Below, piece after piece: positions 54,201 through 64,000 of a stretch of DNA of 64,000 nt. Within the stretch, counting starts at the first letter, position 1; each line of letters opens with the position of its first letter. Made by a program: the position numbers and the translations under genes. The notes under the pieces were generated by a model. That model saw nothing but the letters and a program-made list of their open reading frames with translations, made no database searches and had not been told where the DNA came from. Source of the DNA: Akebia trifoliata (taxonomy: Eukaryota > Streptophyta > Magnoliopsida > Ranunculales > Lardizabalaceae); contig CM030714.1 of assembly GCA_017979445.1 (NCBI GenBank), forward strand, positions 3,038,001 through 3,102,000, written 5' to 3'.

Positions 54201-54831
54201 ATGTGTTACTTCAATATGTGATACGTACTATGTTAATGATTATTTATATATTTTAAACTTAGAACTTGGATCATTGTATTTATTTTCTTTATGTATAACT
54301 TGGAATTTTTTAACACTATGGTTGTACTTGTAAATGACTTGAGCCAAATTAACAAAACAAGGTAAACCGAACAAGCGAACCTAGAAACAAAATATTTCTT
54401 CCTATCCTACGTATCAGGCTCATTCTAGAGTGGCAAGCCGCGAATCTGAATTCAAACCTCATGGACCGACGAACCAGGTGACAGAGGTATAGGCCAATTA
54501 AAGAAATGGCTTACTTTCACACTCTTCTGTTTAGGGCCTTGGCAGGAGCTCTAGAGACCCAGATGCAACATCTGATCTATCACAGGAAAACTTCCTCGCT
54601 AATTGTTTACTGAGCTATGAGGTTGGCCAAGACTTTTTGCCACCCCAGACTTATGAAGTTTGGTAAGTTATGGACAGATTTCAGTCTCAGGTATACCAAA
54701 ACATAATCCATAGGCCTCAAAAGAGAATTTATTTATATAGAGTAAAATTAAAGTAAATCAACTTATTACTTGAGTCTCATCACTTGTGCTATAATTTGGA
54801 CCAATCCAAAAAATTAAAAAATATTGTCTTA

Positions 54832-54872
<41 letters not shown>

Positions 54873-57800
54873 CTAAGTTTTATTTTGTTTCTCAGTAACT
54901 TCTATTATAATCAAACTTCTAAAGTCTTAAAATGTTAAGATTGTTGACATAGAAATTGAAAGGATTGATTACCTGACAGCTGACATAGATGTTTTTGTTT
55001 AGGCTTAATTTTAGGCTACAACTTCTAATAAGGATGTCTCGTGTTGAACTTCAGGTGTACAACACAAACAAAACACACTAATGCAATTATCACCACAAAA
55101 CCTTTTATTTGTGTCTTCCACTATATAGTATATGGTTTTAGTGACCTTCTACGCATCATCCTATAACAAGAAGTGCACATAACACACAGCAATATGTCTG
55201 TGCTAGTTGTTTGATTTCACAGTCCCATACACAACATTGATATATGTATATCTCAACTTAAATGGAACACTGAATACCTTGAGAAATTTTCAATGAGACA
55301 GTTACAATGGATGCTACGCAAAATGTGGTAATGGTATACATGACGATGAACTTTAGGCTAACGCATGTCTCGTCTATCTGAAAATGAATGATCATGCTCT
55401 TGGACATCTGAGTTGAGTCTTCATAATAAGATATTCAAGCCAAACTTAAAACATCAGATAAAATTTGATGTTTTACATTTATAAATTCTAGTACTCTACT
55501 AAGTTCAAACTTTTCATTTTTTTTTTTCTCTCGTCTCTAAATACCCTTTTTTCCAAAAGGTTCCATAGAAAAAATCACATTAACATGTTAGGTCTAGAAC
55601 ACTATATGCCTACCTTTGATTGTAGAAACAGAGATACCTAAAGTTTGTTATTAAGAGTCCAACAGTTCCTTGATTAGAAGGGATTTCATTTTGCCTAATT
55701 TCCGTGTTCTGTGCTATGCGAATGGGAAATCAATCAACCATATTCTTTTACATTGTTCTTTGGTGGCAAAAATCCTATCTCACTTCTTACAGTTGTTACA
55801 TATTTCCTGAGTCTTTCACTCTTTTACTTTGACACTGTACCAAAGCTGGAATCATAACATTTTCACTGGTAGAAAAGGAGTCTTTGGGCCTTGCTCCCTT
55901 TTGCAATTTGTCGGGGCGTGTGGAAGGAGAGAAACAGGAGAATCTTTTCAGGGGTGGAGAGATCTCATTACGACATATTTTTGTTTATTCTTTTTTTTTG
56001 AAAAGTATAATATATTGACAAAGAAGGAAACAAAATACATGGAGGCCGAGAAAGCCTCCAAAAGAGAAATAAAGAAAAAAACTTAAGCTACATTAATCAC
56101 AAAAAGATTGCCATCTAAAAACGAAATCATCAAAAGTTATCCCCGCGAACTGAATGTTCTGTTTAGACCACATGTATAAAAAGCCCAATATCTCTAAGAA
56201 GCATGCATGAGAGCTACTAGTCTTATTGTTGAACACTCTGTTATTTCTCTCCTTCCATACCCCCCAAGCAATAGCCGTCGGTAGCATATCCCACAAGATC
56301 CATTTTTTGGTGTGAAAAACATTACTGGTCCATTCTACTAACAAAGAAGAGAACTCACGCGGGGGAACCCAATAAACATGGAAAAGCTCGAGGAAATTTG
56401 ACCAAATATTATACGCAAAAGAACAGTGAATTAAAATATGATTAACCGATGTTGGTCGATGTTTTATTGGTGTAAGCTAGATGGAGCCTTCAAAGGGTTT
56501 TTTCAAGGATTCTGTTTTTAGATGGGAGTCCCTTTGTAATGTGTAAAGTTTTGTTTTGGTGGTGTCTTGTTCTTTTGGTCGCTCTCCTCGACAGCCTATC
56601 TATTAACGCAATTATTATTCCTATCAAAATATAAAAATAGAACAGTTCCCTGATGCTAAGAGTAACGAATAAAAGGACCAAGTGAAATCTAACGTCATAA
56701 CCTGACCTATGATTACCCCTTCTGCTCAGATTTTTAAAAGATAAAACACAGGAAAATTTTAAAAGAATAGTAAGGTATGGTACAAGAGGGTGTAGGAATT
56801 GAGCAAGAAAAATTATTCGCTACAGAGGGTGCCTCCAGGCGCATTTTGCACGCATGGGATGACAATCTCTCTTTCCTTTTTCCTCCAAGAAATTTATTTC
56901 ATACTGAACAAAGAAGGGAGGGACAGCTAATATTATGAGAAACAATGTGTTCTATAGCAATCAATCTGCCAGCAAGAAGAACAGACATCAGCACAAAATT
57001 CAAGTACAGGTAGCACAGTTCTTCAACTTCATTTCTTTCTTTGATATGTAAAACTTCCATTAAAATTTGGGGACAAGATGACACACATAAAACAAGACCA
57101 ACAACAATAGCCTAATCCAGGGATATATTACAAACCCACTCCCACCACCCTAGAAAATCCTCAAAGAACATTACCCTAAACTCCTTATGTATTATACACC
57201 AAAAAAACAAAAGACTCATTATTGAAATGATGATATCCTGAAGGGAGCTCTATTTTCCTCCAAAAATACGGATATTTCTTTCCTTTCAAAGACCCCAACA
57301 GATTGCAAACGGAGTCAACCCCAACAAGATATTCTTGGACATAGAGAATGAAGAGCCCCACTGACACCATGGGGAAGGCAACCAGAAACATCAAATAGAA
57401 AGAAAAATTGGATCCAAATCTGGTGCACCAAGGAGCAATGGATAAGGATGTGATCTGCCATCTCACCACTCTTCTTACAGAGGTAGCAGTAGTTCAGTAG
57501 GGAGAAAACCCTCTGGATGATATGATCGTAAGTTAAAATTTTACCCAAAGCCCCCAACCAAGTCAAAAATGCAACTTTGGATGCACCTTAGGCTCCCAAA
57601 CAGCTGACACTGGAACTGAAGCCAAATCGGGATGCAGCCTCGAGACATTACTAGACTAAATCATCAAAAGACCTCACTGAGAACATACCATCATGGTTCC
57701 CCTCCCACAATCTACGATCCTCGCAATTCATATGAATCGGGACCGTAGTAATACAGCTGATCAGTCTCGCGGCAATTTGATATGCAGAAGCCATTGAAAA

Positions 57801-60800
57801 GAGCTTCCAGATCGTGACCCATGGAGGTCTGCAATACCTTAACGACCTATTAGTCATAACAATCACAAAGACCGTTGACACATAACTGATCGGCAAATTG
57901 GCTAACCAGGCTGGGCTCTCAAACAGAATGGTCCCCGCTAAACTAGTTTTCTAGAAATATCTCTATTCTCTAGTATCTAACTTGGAGTGCCAGACATACT
58001 CTTCCAATTTGTGAAGATCCTCCTCATATGTTTTGCTGATGATATAAAGAAAACCTCAAAAGATGGACCACAAAATATTCATGATTCAATAAACAAAAAA
58101 TCCACACCCAATACCAAATCAATCATCAATACTTTGTTGGCTGTAGCAATCTAAAGCATGCAACTCAACAGTGACAGAATTAGAAACGTACAAATAACAT
58201 CATTGCTTGTAAAGCAGTTCACTAGCCTTTGCCTTTCTGTTGCTAGCCTTGAATTCCAATATCTGCACAAGGAACAAGTATATCCCCATCACCATGGATT
58301 TAAGCTTAGTAAATGAGAGCATGGTTTGTTACATAACCAGAAGAATAAATAACTATAACTCATTCTTATATTTAGAAACAATATCTTGGGTGTGGTGGAG
58401 GTCCACATCTCAGAAATGGCATTCTAAATATATGTCACCCCATAGAAAATTATAACAGCATCCAAACCCATTGCTATGATTGAAAATGTAGAGATTAAAG
58501 GAAATTAGTGTAACCAAAAGGCATATATGAAACATTTACTTTTCATAATCAACATTTCCGATCGCCTATTACAGTGGGTATCAAGATTGAAACATTTTAT
58601 AAGGCTGCAGTCTCTTAGAAGGTGTGAGATCTCCACTGTAATGTAAGAAATTTTAAGCCTTATAAAATGTTTCACATATCATAAGCAATTATTTGATATC
58701 TTCCAAAAATTCACGAATATTTTTCAGCAAACGGTAATAATACACAGGTTATACATTGGTTTACCAACTGGCTCACTGGTGCAATCAGTTGTCTTCATTG
58801 CACATGATCAAATCATCTAAGTCGACCCTACTTCATATAACCTATTGGAAGTTGGAACCACTCCTTGGTCCTGGGATGTGCCCATTTCAAATTTTGATTA
58901 TCCTAGCCTTACAGCATCCTCGCATTTTATGTCCAATTTGTTAATCAAGACAACATTTTGCTCCATTAAAGCATGCTTGGTCTCATTGTATTCTTTAAAA
59001 AAATTCTCATTGAGGTAAGTGGTTTGCATTGATCATGTAACACTTTGGAAACACGTCCCTTTCAGAAATCCAGCTTTACTATGGAAAACATCCTCCTCGA
59101 TCTTTCTATTCTTACCATTATTGAAAAATACTAGAGAAATAGTCGCGTTGGGGCATCTAATGCAAATCGATCTCATCAAAAATGGCCCATCAGCAACATA
59201 TTTGTTAATATCTTATTACACGCGATTTCATAACTCTCATTGTGCAGAGACTTTCTAACCTTCAAACTTATACATAAGAATTGTTGAAAACTACCAACCA
59301 TGCCCCTACTTCTAGCATGCAGAAGTAAAGACGTCTTTTTGGGCAATTCAGTAAATTGGAGCTACAAATACCGGAGTCATTTTTAAAATAGCACATAGTT
59401 CGAAAGCAGCATACTTTTTACACCAGCTGCCAAGCTGACGTAAAAACACCTCCTTTATCCAGCCTTGGAACTAGCAATGTAGTGTAAAAGAAACACCATA
59501 CAAGCCAACCTTATTAGCCCTCCTCCTGAATGGTTATTAATTGAATGATGGCAAACATAGTATTTCATTTGTTACGATGCAATCCACCCATGTTTCCATA
59601 AGCAATCATTTGCAACAAATTTTAATTAAATTATCTATTAGTTTGCAGGTGGTAAAGGTTAACCTACACTTTTGCTAAATCAACTTGGAAACGAAATCCG
59701 TTCTCAATGACAGTAGTTACAAGGGAATGATTGCCGGCTAGAATTTCGAGCTGCATTGTTCTGTAGTCGTTCTGAATGGCATCAATCTTATTTACAACTG
59801 TTTGTATCTTTGGCTTGTTTTTATCCAAGACCACCTGAAAAGAGAACACAACTTTCTGTTATTTACAAGATGTTAAATACAAGGTAAACCTTTTTAACCA
59901 CGATTATGTTGCTACAATGTCAACTAATATTTACTAGAAGTAAGCACCTGAGCTATAAGCTTCTTGTAAGGTAGGTGTTCATCCCTCAGATTCAGGTGCA
60001 CAATATGTCCAACTGTTTCAAATGCTGTGGGAACAAGCATACCCTTGGGTAGCAAGGCCTCTAAGATCTGCAGGAACCAAATGAAACTTAGAAGTACCCA
60101 CACCTAGGTAACCATACAAAAAGGAAGAATATTATCTCTAACAAATGACTACTTTCAGATAGCCTGCATTGGAATACCAAGTTTTCTTTTACAGGATTGG
60201 CATTCTGGAAAATGCTATGAGAACCCCCAATGTGGACATGCTCCATTCTTTTACTTAGATAAACTCTAGTAATTAGAATTCCATAAAGTAGTTTATACAG
60301 AAAAAGAAGATAAAAGAAAATATTGTAAACCAAAAAGAAAATACTATTAACACAATCAAGGCCCCAATAGCCCTCTTTCTTCTCCAATTTCTAGCCATCT
60401 ATTACTCGTCAGAAAATAGCAATGGAAAACATATTCATGAAAATCTGGGGGAAAAAGTTGATGGAGAAGAAGAGTAACAGAAAACAACATACTAATAAAT
60501 GGCGTCAGATGTGTCAAATACCGCATTCATTGGCCAATAATTGTAAAACAAAGTCAGCTTGCATTGTACAAGCTCAGATATTACTGCCCTACTTTGCCCG
60601 ACACTTTCCTTTAACACAACCTGAAGAAGTTAAATCAAGTGTCAATCACAAAGTAGTAGGACAAATAAATAACAGATAGAATGAAAAATATGATTACAGA
60701 GATAAAAATAATTCAAAAAGAAAACCAACATAAGGTGCCTCATCCCAAGAAGAGCAAATCTAGAAAAGAATGAAGAAAAACCAAGTCCTTTGCTTAGCAA

Positions 60801-61065
60801 TAAAAAATATCCATAATAACCCTATTTTCTCACTGATTTGCAAACATGTTTTCCATCATTTCATAACAAGGGCAGTAGGGCACCCCATAATTTGGCTGTG
60901 TTGGGCACTGGAGTAATGGTCACACATGCCAACACATATTTAAACAAACCTTAAATTATCAAATATCTTATTGTAAGCTATAATTTCATTACTGTTTTAA
61001 TGATGTTCATTTATAATCTATGTATCTTATTACGTGACTTTTTCAACTACTTTATGTTGCACAAA

Positions 61066-61105
<40 letters not shown>

Positions 61106-62568
61106 TATATATATCAGTTAACTAAACACTTCTATATTATATTCTTTTATATGGACTGAATAATTGTCAAAATATATCTTACTATATATGGAATCAACTG
61201 TTAGGGTGTGTGCTGTATCAGGGTTTTATTCGATGTCAGACTTACATTTCCAACAGTGTCAAACACCAACATATCTCTATGTCTAAATTACGTATAAACT
61301 GAAAACATCAAAGCAGCAGAAGTCACGAATAGGTGGCCTTATGAGTGCTTCCAACAATTTATCATTATGCACCGTAACATCAACGGCCATCGATCGATAA
61401 AGCATAACCCAAAAGTTGGATAAGCTAGATTATCTCAACTTCCTTTCTGTTGAGCTAAAATTTTGATGTCTAAGATTAATAAGGTAAAAGCGCAAGGTTC
61501 ATGGGACATAGGGAGCATTGTCTTCCGCGGTCACTCCTACAAGAGTTTCGTTTTTGGACAAAATAAAAAAATAAAAAATTTGTTTTTTATAGGTACATTT
61601 TTCAAAAATATGATAACATATCAAAACACAGAACAACATATGGAAATAAAAATAGAATCAAATCACAATGCATCAAATGTTAGAACAGTTACCTTGACGG
61701 CCTCGGGGAGCTCTTCAATTCCTTTATTCGCATACTGCTCATCCAAAAGCAGTAACCTTGTCGAACCTCTCCACCTCCCCCCTTTAAACTCATCTCCCAG
61801 CAACCCACTCATATCATTCTCTTCATCATCACTACTTCTAACAACTTCAACTACAACGAAATCGTTCTTCCCAATTCTCTTTTCCCCTTCAAATCCATCT
61901 CCCTCCTTTACTCCCTTCTTCTTATTCTTCTTCTTTGGTCTTGAAATCTTTGCAAGATTCCTGAATTTCACGAAACCACGATAATCGAACGACTTCGTGA
62001 GTTCATCTCTATACAAAACAGGACTCAAAGTTTCACCATCACCATCGGCTCTCCCATAGATACGCCGATTCAATGAGTCGAAGCTTTCTTCGTCATCTTC
62101 GTTATTGGTTTTTTCTGGCAAAAGCTTCTTGAATCCATCCTCCATTTCATCTCCAGGAACCCTAGCAATGTTTCGAACACGAGGCCAGTTCAATAGATGA
62201 CCTCTCAGTCGGTTTTCTAGGGCGAAACAGTCCTCTGCAGGTACTCTAATGGCGGCAATGTCGAACACTCGAGATAAGCTCTCCTTGTCGATTACAATCT
62301 CTTCTTCTCCCTCGTCTTCTACTTCATTGCAAATATTTGCAGGAGATTGAGAGAGCTCATGTTGTTGTTGTTGTTGTTTTTGTGGAGATTGAGACGGATT
62401 TCTGCCTTTGTGGAGAGATGGACCGTATGCGAAGTCTCGATCAAGAGTTAGGGTTAGGTTTGAAGTAATGGTGGAGAAAAGAGTAAAGTTGGGTTTTCGA
62501 AGTAAACGATTTGCAGAGAAAATGGCGAAGGGAAGAGGATGAGATCGAAGAACGAGCTTTGTAGCCAT
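51283..62568 (-). CDS. tRNA (guanine(37)-N1)-methyltransferase, Trm5/Met-10+ family
   Basis: Transfers a methyl group from S-adenosylmethionine to N1 of guanine 37 beside the tRNA anticodon, limiting frameshifting. Nine exons: 62568-61693, 60620-60522, 60067-59948, 59834-59668, 58262-58192, 53017-52875, 52530-52419, 51609-51497, 51417-51283. All are GT-AG, phases agree, 611 codons. Exon 1 encodes an Arg-rich, transit-like N-terminus, a Gln run and a poorly conserved region with [11 protein letters not shown]. Later exons give [38 protein letters not shown], the SAM-binding motif [26 protein letters not shown] and the catalytic-loop [11 protein letters not shown]. Length fits the longer plant class (At4g27340 by memory). 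An in-frame ATG at 62613 would add 15 residues. Targeting to an organelle is inferred. Intron 5 spans 5.2 kb of transposon debris. Confidence 0.95.
51467..51483. repeat. GA dinucleotide microsatellite
   Basis: A short GA run in intron 8 of the methyltransferase gene, just beyond the exon 8 boundary. Confidence 0.85.
52602..52619. repeat. GT dinucleotide microsatellite
   Basis: About nine GT units in intron 6 of the methyltransferase gene. Confidence 0.85.
53735..53940 (+). mobile_element. LINE 3'-tail remnant
   Basis: Contains AGAAAGACCCAAAAG, GGCTTGGCTTTGGACAGCG, TGGAATGGAG, AAAATCTTTGGGATAAGGCT and a GTTGTTGTTG run, in the order usual for plant LINE 3' ends. It lies in intron 5 of the methyltransferase gene, on the strand opposite to transcription. 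Confidence 0.5.
54834..54865. repeat. T homopolymer of 32
   Basis: Probably the tail of a retroelement inserted on the minus strand. It lies within intron 5 and would be a poly(A) run in the transcript. Confidence 0.8.
55650..55989 (+). mobile_element. LINE remnant, zinc-binding end of reverse transcriptase
   Basis: In shifting plus-strand frames the pieces [31 protein letters not shown] and VWKER.RRIF match the zf-RVT domain at the C-terminus of plant LINE polyproteins. It carries frameshifts and is truncated at 55989 by a second LINE in the opposite orientation. Confidence 0.65.
55990..56455 (-). mobile_element. LINE 3' end, minus strand, with poly(A)
   Basis: The minus-strand reading [19 protein letters not shown], then [20 protein letters not shown], ending in a stop at 56093, is a zf-RVT domain. 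It is followed by a 3' untranslated stretch and a run of nine A at 55990-55998. The reading from 56344 to 56093 is open, so this is younger than its neighbours. Confidence 0.72.
56461..56645 (+). mobile_element. Possible LINE 3' untranslated end, plus strand
   Basis: Ends CCTATCAAAATATAAAAATA after TTTTGGTCGCTCTCCTCG. The 'cctatcaaaa' ending is common in plant LINE tails. It may be the displaced tail of the plus-strand element at 55650. Confidence 0.4.
57185..57960 (-). mobile_element. LINE remnant, zf-RVT region, minus strand
   Basis: Minus-strand pieces [20 protein letters not shown], then [41 protein letters not shown] and [10 protein letters not shown] follow the order of a LINE zinc-binding domain. 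Stops and frameshifts separate them. It sits in the sense orientation within intron 5 of the methyltransferase gene. Confidence 0.65.
61070..61114. repeat. AT dinucleotide microsatellite
   Basis: About 20 AT units, slightly interrupted, in intron 1 of the methyltransferase gene. Confidence 0.9.
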
Positions 62569-62613
62569 GGCGGTAAGAGCAGTAGAGCTACTCGCAAAGT
62601 TGCAAACTAGCAA

Positions 62614-62934
62614 TCCAGTACTAAGTGGATGGAATACTGTCTAAATACTGCGGCAGCGTAGCCTTTGTGTACACGTATGGGGATACCAGCCGTCCGATCC
62701 TGTTTTAAATATCTGCAATAGAAAAAAGCATAATCAGTGATCGGATGATTGTCAAGCTTGTTTGCAAATAATGATTTGCCATTCAGCCTTGCTTGACGCA
62801 CAGCCAGTCACATTTGCAAATGCCAAAAATTTACCAAATTCAAATTTATGGGTGCTTGATTACACCTAAGATGAGCATAATTGCACCCACTTTTTGACCC
62901 ACCTACACCACTTAGTAGTTAAACCACCAATTTT
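62614..62934. other. Upstream flank of the methyltransferase gene
   Basis: The minus-strand frame at 62607-62801 overlaps the likely 5' leader and has no domain. The promoter should lie here; no clear element was found. Confidence 0.4.
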
Positions 62935-63108
62935 AAAACACCCCCCCACCCCTCGGCACCTCTTTGATGTACGCCCCATTACAGAATCATAAATCATTTG
63001 TCTTGGGATACACAAGAAAAAGATTTATTATTCTGTGTATCCTAAGGCAAATGGTCTACGTTGGGGGAGTATGTCAGAGGGGGCATCTAAAAAACAATAT
63101 TCTTGTTA
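62935..63108. mobile_element. MITE, family B subgroup
   Basis: Core words AATCATTTGTCTTGGGATAC and the inverted GTATCCTAAGGCAAATGGTC match the element at 28227-28412. The left end is C-rich and degraded. Confidence 0.65.
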
Positions 63109-63267
63109 ATATACCAACTTAGTATTTACACAAATCAAAGAGGTTTTGTTATCATCCACTATTAAACTTCTTAACTCGTCTTCATCTTTTTCCCACAAGG
63201 AACTTCACAACAAAGTCTCTTCATCTTCAATTAAGTGTTGCTGAATTTTGTAAGGCATCAAATTTAA

Positions 63268-63977
63268 GGGTATGTTTGATTGCATGGAAAGTCACTTTCC
63301 ATGAAATTTAAAATCCATGGAAAATTAGTTGTGAAAAATAAGTAGGGTTGGAAAATCAAATTCCATTATTTGATTTCACTTGGATAAAATCATGGAAAAA
63401 ATATGAGAAAAAATAAGAAGAGGAGAAGGAGGAAGAAGATGAGAGGAGAGGGAAAGGAAGAAGAAGATGACGAGGAAGAGGGAGGGGGAGGATGTGGCGA
63501 CGGTGACGGTGGCAACAACGACGGCGATGGCGACGATGGCGGCGGTGACGATGGCGACGACGACGACGGTGATGGTGACGGTGGCGGCGGCGGCGGCGAC
63601 GACGATGGAGGTAAGTGAGGAAGATGGGGGGAGAACGTGGTGGTAGTGGTGGCGGAGGAAGTGAGAGATGGAGAAGAACAGACAGAGAGAAGGTGGTCGG
63701 AGACGGAGCCGACAATGATGATGACGACGACGAGGTTAGTGTAATGGTGGTGGTGGTGGTAGTGGTGGTGGTAGGGAAGAACTGATGATGGAAAATATGG
63801 GTGGATTTCATTTTCCCACTTATATGGGTGGGAAAGTGAAATCCATGATTTAGTGGAATTTTTGAATGGGGTGGAAAATGAATTTCCATTTCCATGTGCA
63901 ATCAAACACTTGAAAAATGTCATTTTCCATGAAAATTGATTTTCCACCCTATTTTCCATGTGCAATCAAACATACCC
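63268..63977. mobile_element. PIF/Harbinger-type (Tourist-like) element, 710 bp
   Basis: Left end GGGTATGTTTGATTGCATGG; right end, reverse-complemented, GGGTATGTTTGATTGCACAT. Both are flanked by TAA (63265-63267 and 63978-63980), the 3-bp target duplication typical of PIF/Harbinger elements. Subterminal arms repeat 'catggaaa' and 'tttccatg' several times. The middle (about 63490-63610) is a GAC/GGC/GAT-rich trinucleotide stretch very unlike the AT-rich arms. There is no transposase; the long frames across it are low-complexity artefacts. Confidence 0.85.
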
Positions 63978-64000
63978 TAAAAGTTCTTTTTTGTTTGTTT

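Noticed and set aside
61463..61984. Plus-strand frame of 173 codons
   Set aside because: It lies antisense to exon 1 of the methyltransferase and reads Ser/Pro/Phe-rich sequence, as expected opposite an acidic and lysine-rich coding region.
63356..63965. Two long minus-strand frames (181 and 191 codons) rich in His, Arg, Ser and Pro
   Set aside because: They run through the triplet-repeat centre of the PIF/Harbinger-type element. The composition is low-complexity and reads open in several frames because of the repeat.

Overview
The window is plant nuclear DNA, most likely from a eudicot. It is AT-rich, its genes have many short exons and GT-AG introns, and long stretches hold only transposon debris. 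The protein-coding content is a cluster of G-type lectin (S-domain) receptor-like kinases, then a B-box zinc-finger regulator, mitochondrial frataxin, and a tRNA (guanine-37-N1)-methyltransferase of the Trm5/Met-10+ family. The species cannot be named from the sequence. All exon models were built by hand from splice sites, reading phase and family knowledge; no search was run.

Layout. Positions 1-1043 (+) are the last exons of a receptor kinase (gene D) whose body lies left of the window. Positions 5013-10866 and 13091-18450 are two copies of one segmental duplication. Each copy carries, in order, two tandem repeats of about 240 bp, a broken S-domain exon-1 fragment on the + strand, two miniature inverted-repeat elements (MITEs), and a receptor kinase on the - strand. 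In the first copy that kinase (gene A, 6968-10217) is intact at 865 codons. In the second (gene B, 15033-17530) it is a pseudogene. Gene C (28818-35406, +) is a complete seven-exon receptor kinase of 825 codons. Its 3' part and about 2.8 kb of flank (34361-38199) are a near-identical direct copy of 1-3838, so the A/B cluster sits between long direct repeats about 34 kb apart.

Right half. A promoter with six perfect G-boxes (38372-38913) precedes a two-exon BBX28/29-like gene (39241-40327, +). Frataxin lies on the - strand in five exons (46574-48700). The Trm5-like gene lies on the - strand in nine exons (51283-62568); its 5.2-kb fifth intron is filled with LINE remains. The window closes with a 710-bp PIF/Harbinger-type element with TAA target duplications.

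The genes are not an operon. A and C would act as plasma-membrane receptor kinases, the B-box protein as a nuclear light-signalling regulator, frataxin in mitochondrial iron-sulfur metabolism, and the Trm5-like protein in tRNA anticodon-loop modification. From memory, the gene order resembles two Arabidopsis chromosome-4 regions, At4g27290-At4g27340 and At4g03230-At4g03240. The most unusual non-genic structures are a perfect 47-bp hairpin in intron 1 of gene C, the oppositely oriented S-domain fragments downstream of A and B, and two MITE families with a common terminus.
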